Shown here piece after piece: positions 5,887 to 7,246 of a DNA stretch of 7,246 bases. Every line of letters begins with the position of its first letter. Within the stretch, counting starts at the first letter, position 1. A program made the position numbers and the translations under genes. The DNA is from JBFHES01 sp041584015 (GTDB lineage Bacteria; Bacteroidota; Bacteroidia; Bacteroidales; M50B96), in contig JBFHES010000230.1 in NCBI GenBank assembly GCA_041584015.1, positions 1 to 7,246 of the forward strand. Direction: 5' to 3'. Below the pieces are notes generated by a model, which did no database searches, had not been told where the DNA came from, and worked only from the letters and a program-made list of their open reading frames with translations.

Positions 5887-7005
5887 ATGCCAAAACCTCG
5901 CGTTAAACTAAGCATTGAAAAAAAGCAGAATAGTGAGGCTATTGCAATTCACTTCGACGACAACCAGCTCATCTTTGAAAAAATGGATAAAATGGCCGGC
6001 GCCAAATGGAGCGATAATCATAAATTCTGGTATATACTAAAAGAAGACTTTAATTTAAACACCTTTTACGAAAGCCTGAAAGATGTGGCATATATTGATT
6101 ATTCTAAGCTTGTGGCCAACACAGCTAAAAACCAGAAACAAACAGATATAAAGCCTTTACCAAAACTCCCCAAAGGAGACATTCCTGAGAGCTATATAAA
6201 TTTACTGGAACAAAAGCGATACAGCCAAAGCACCATATCAACCTACTGCAGTTATTTTAGAGAGTTTACAGGACAATTTATCAATAGAGAGCTATTAACC
6301 ATTAGCCCTGAAGAGATAAACGAATACATTCTTAATTTAATCAGAACCCGAAACATTTCATTAAGCCAGCAAAACCAGCGTATTAATGCAATAAAGTTTT
6401 ACTTTGAGAAAGTACTTGGCAGAGAAAAGGAATACTTGACTATAGAACGCCCGCGTAGTGAACGTAAGCTACCCGATATTTTGTCGAAAAATGAAATCGG
6501 AAGCATGATTAAACACACCCATAATTTAAAGCACAAATGTTTAATTGCCATTTTATATTCAGGCGGATTGCGCAGAAGCGAGCTAATAAACTTGAAACTC
6601 AATAATGTTGATTCAAACCGAATGCTGCTTAAGATTATAGGTGCCAAAGGAAAAAAGGACAGATACGTGCAACTTGCCAGGCCAATTTTACAACTATTAC
6701 GCGACTATTATTTAAAGTACAAACCCCAGAAGTGGCTGCTTGAGGGGCAAGTTGGCGAGCAATACAGCTCCACGAGTATAAGCAATGTAATAAAAAGAGC
6801 TGCCAAAAGAGCAAACATAAAACGGAGGGTTTTTCCGCACATGTTGCGTCACAGTTTTGCCACCCATCATTTAGAGCAGGGAACCGATTTACGTTACATT
6901 CAGGCCATGCTTGGACACGAGAGCACAAAAACCACAGAAATATATACCCATGTTACCGAAACCAACATTAATAAATTTAAGAATCCGATAGAAGATATTT
7001 TATAG
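5887..7005 (+). CDS. Tyrosine recombinase (phage integrase family, Xer/IntI-like)
   Basis: This 372-residue site-specific DNA recombinase cuts and rejoins DNA through a covalent 3'-phosphotyrosine. Three parts are visible. Residues 1 to about 75 form an extra module with GAKWSDNHKFW at 38-48. A SAM-like core-binding domain spans about 100-185 (SQSTISTYCSYFREF; QQNQRINAIKFYFE). The catalytic domain (about 190-372) holds the whole active site: R229 in GGLRRSEL, K254 in GAKGKKDR, H318 and R321 in PHMLRHSFATH, H344 in LGHE, and nucleophile Y353 in IYTHV. The catalytic part resembles XerC/D and integron integrases, including the end NPIEDIL, which recalls the SPLD tail of IntI, but I do not see the extra IntI segment before the HxxR motif. 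The start is fixed by an in-frame TAA at 5869-5871. The gene diverges from thrA and precedes a DUF6090 gene. No excisionase, tRNA or att duplication is visible, so it may be a resident chromosomal recombinase or the edge of an element. Confidence 0.93.
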   Translation: MPKPRVKLSIEKKQNSEAIAIHFDDNQLIFEKMDKMAGAKWSDNHKFWYILKEDFNLNTFYESLKDVAYIDYSKLVANTAKNQKQTDIKPLPKLPKGDIPESYINLLEQKRYSQSTISTYCSYFREFTGQFINRELLTISPEEINEYILNLIRTRNISLSQQNQRINAIKFYFEKVLGREKEYLTIERPRSERKLPDILSKNEIGSMIKHTHNLKHKCLIAILYSGGLRRSELINLKLNNVDSNRMLLKIIGAKGKKDRYVQLARPILQLLRDYYLKYKPQKWLLEGQVGEQYSSTSISNVIKRAAKRANIKRRVFPHMLRHSFATHHLEQGTDLRYIQAMLGHESTKTTEIYTHVTETNINKFKNPIEDIL

Positions 7006-7015
7006 ATCAACAGGT

Positions 7016-7101
7016 AAAGGTGTTTTTATTTGCTATTTTTGGACATGTATATACACCTTTTCAGCTAAAGATATAAATGATATAAAAACACATGTACATA
7101 C
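7016..7101. repeat. Nested inverted and direct repeats between recombinase and DUF6090 genes
   Basis: AAAGGTGT (7016-7023) is the perfect reverse complement of ACACCTTT (7053-7060). GTGTTTTTAT (7020-7029) is the perfect reverse complement of ATAAAAACAC (7082-7091). The two left arms share GTGT, so the stems exclude one another. ACATGTATATAC (7043-7054) and ACATGTACATAC (7090-7101) form a direct repeat with 11 of 12 bases identical, each containing the palindrome ACATGT. A tandem 9-mer, GATATAAAT/GATATAAAA, lies at 7070-7087. The spacer may hold the 3' end signal of the recombinase gene, a regulatory leader, or a recombination site. Confidence 0.5.
7034..7041 (+). promoter_or_regulatory. Candidate -7 box upstream of the DUF6090 gene
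   Basis: TATTTTTG is a perfect TAnnTTTG match and would give a leader of roughly 90 bases before the ATG at 7139, placing most of the direct repeats in the leader. No TTG stands at the usual -33 distance, and AT-rich sequence makes chance matches likely. Confidence 0.25.
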
Positions 7102-7138
7102 AGACACGTTGTGCTTCATTATGATCAACCAATAACCA

Positions 7139-7246
7139 ATGATAAAATTCTTTAGAAAAATTCGTAAAAAAATGCTGACTGAAAATAAATTCAGTAAATA
7201 TCTACTTTATGCTGTCGGTGAAATTATACTTGTTGTGATTGGAATA
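7139..7246 (+). CDS. DUF6090 family membrane protein, N-terminal part (cut by window end)
   Basis: The first 36 codons are present and the frame runs off the right edge. They encode MIKFFRKIRKKMLTENKFS, a basic amphipathic start, followed by the hydrophobic segment YLLYAVGEIILVVIGI (21-36). I recognise this from the DUF6090 family of Bacteroidota, whose members begin MIKFFRKIR, have YAIGEIxLVVIGI as a single N-terminal membrane helix, and continue into an extracytoplasmic or soluble domain of unknown function. An in-frame TAA at 7133-7135 fixes the ATG. Just upstream, AACCAAT is duplicated in tandem (7127-7140), the second copy running into the start codon. There is no Shine-Dalgarno site. 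The function of the family is unknown to me. Confidence 0.8.
   Translation, partial: MIKFFRKIRKKMLTENKFSKYLLYAVGEIILVVIGI

Noticed and set aside
6635..6928. 97-codon open frame on the minus strand within the recombinase gene
   Set aside because: It is antisense to the conserved catalytic domain and looks like a shadow frame.
7006..7138. An integron attC or attI site next to the recombinase
   Set aside because: I found no GTTRRRY/RYYYAAC core pair in the spacer, and no cassette array is visible.

Overview
The window is a piece of a bacterial chromosome, most likely from the Bacteroidota. The support is a ThrA-type aspartate kinase/homoserine dehydrogenase, a lipoprotein with an acidic residue pair just after its lipidated cysteine, the start of a DUF6090-family gene (a family I know from this phylum), several TAnnTTTG-type -7 promoter boxes and mostly weak Shine-Dalgarno sites. 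I cannot resolve order or genus.

Layout from left to right. A strong hairpin followed by a T-rich tract (1-31) looks like the terminator of a + strand gene lying left of the window. It faces a minus-strand PLP enzyme of the cystathionine beta-synthase/cysteine synthase family (70-1035). A divergent regulatory gap with a 9-bp inverted repeat separates it from a + strand PQQ-type beta-propeller lipoprotein (1328-2563). Next comes 595 bp without a convincing gene (2564-3158). It holds a hairpin with a GTAG foot like a REP element, an imperfect inverted repeat of about 20-bp arms, and a 54-codon open frame of doubtful status. The minus-strand thrA (3159-5612) follows, complete and with all key residues. 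A 274-bp divergent gap separates thrA from a complete tyrosine recombinase on the + strand (5887-7005). A short repeat-rich spacer then leads to the 5' end of a DUF6090 gene (7139 to the window edge).

The genes do not form one operon. thrA and the PLP enzyme both belong to aspartate-family and sulfur amino acid metabolism: homoserine made by ThrA is a precursor of threonine and of methionine/cystathionine. They are separated by the lipoprotein and the gene-free stretch, so a functional link is only a possibility. thrB and thrC are not next to thrA here. The recombinase is the only sign of mobility; no tRNA, attachment-site duplication or cargo is visible.

No clearly new multi-gene system is visible. 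The items most worth a second look are the repeat-filled gap at 2564-3158, the overlapping inverted and direct repeats at 7016-7101 beside the recombinase, and the extra N-terminal module of the recombinase.
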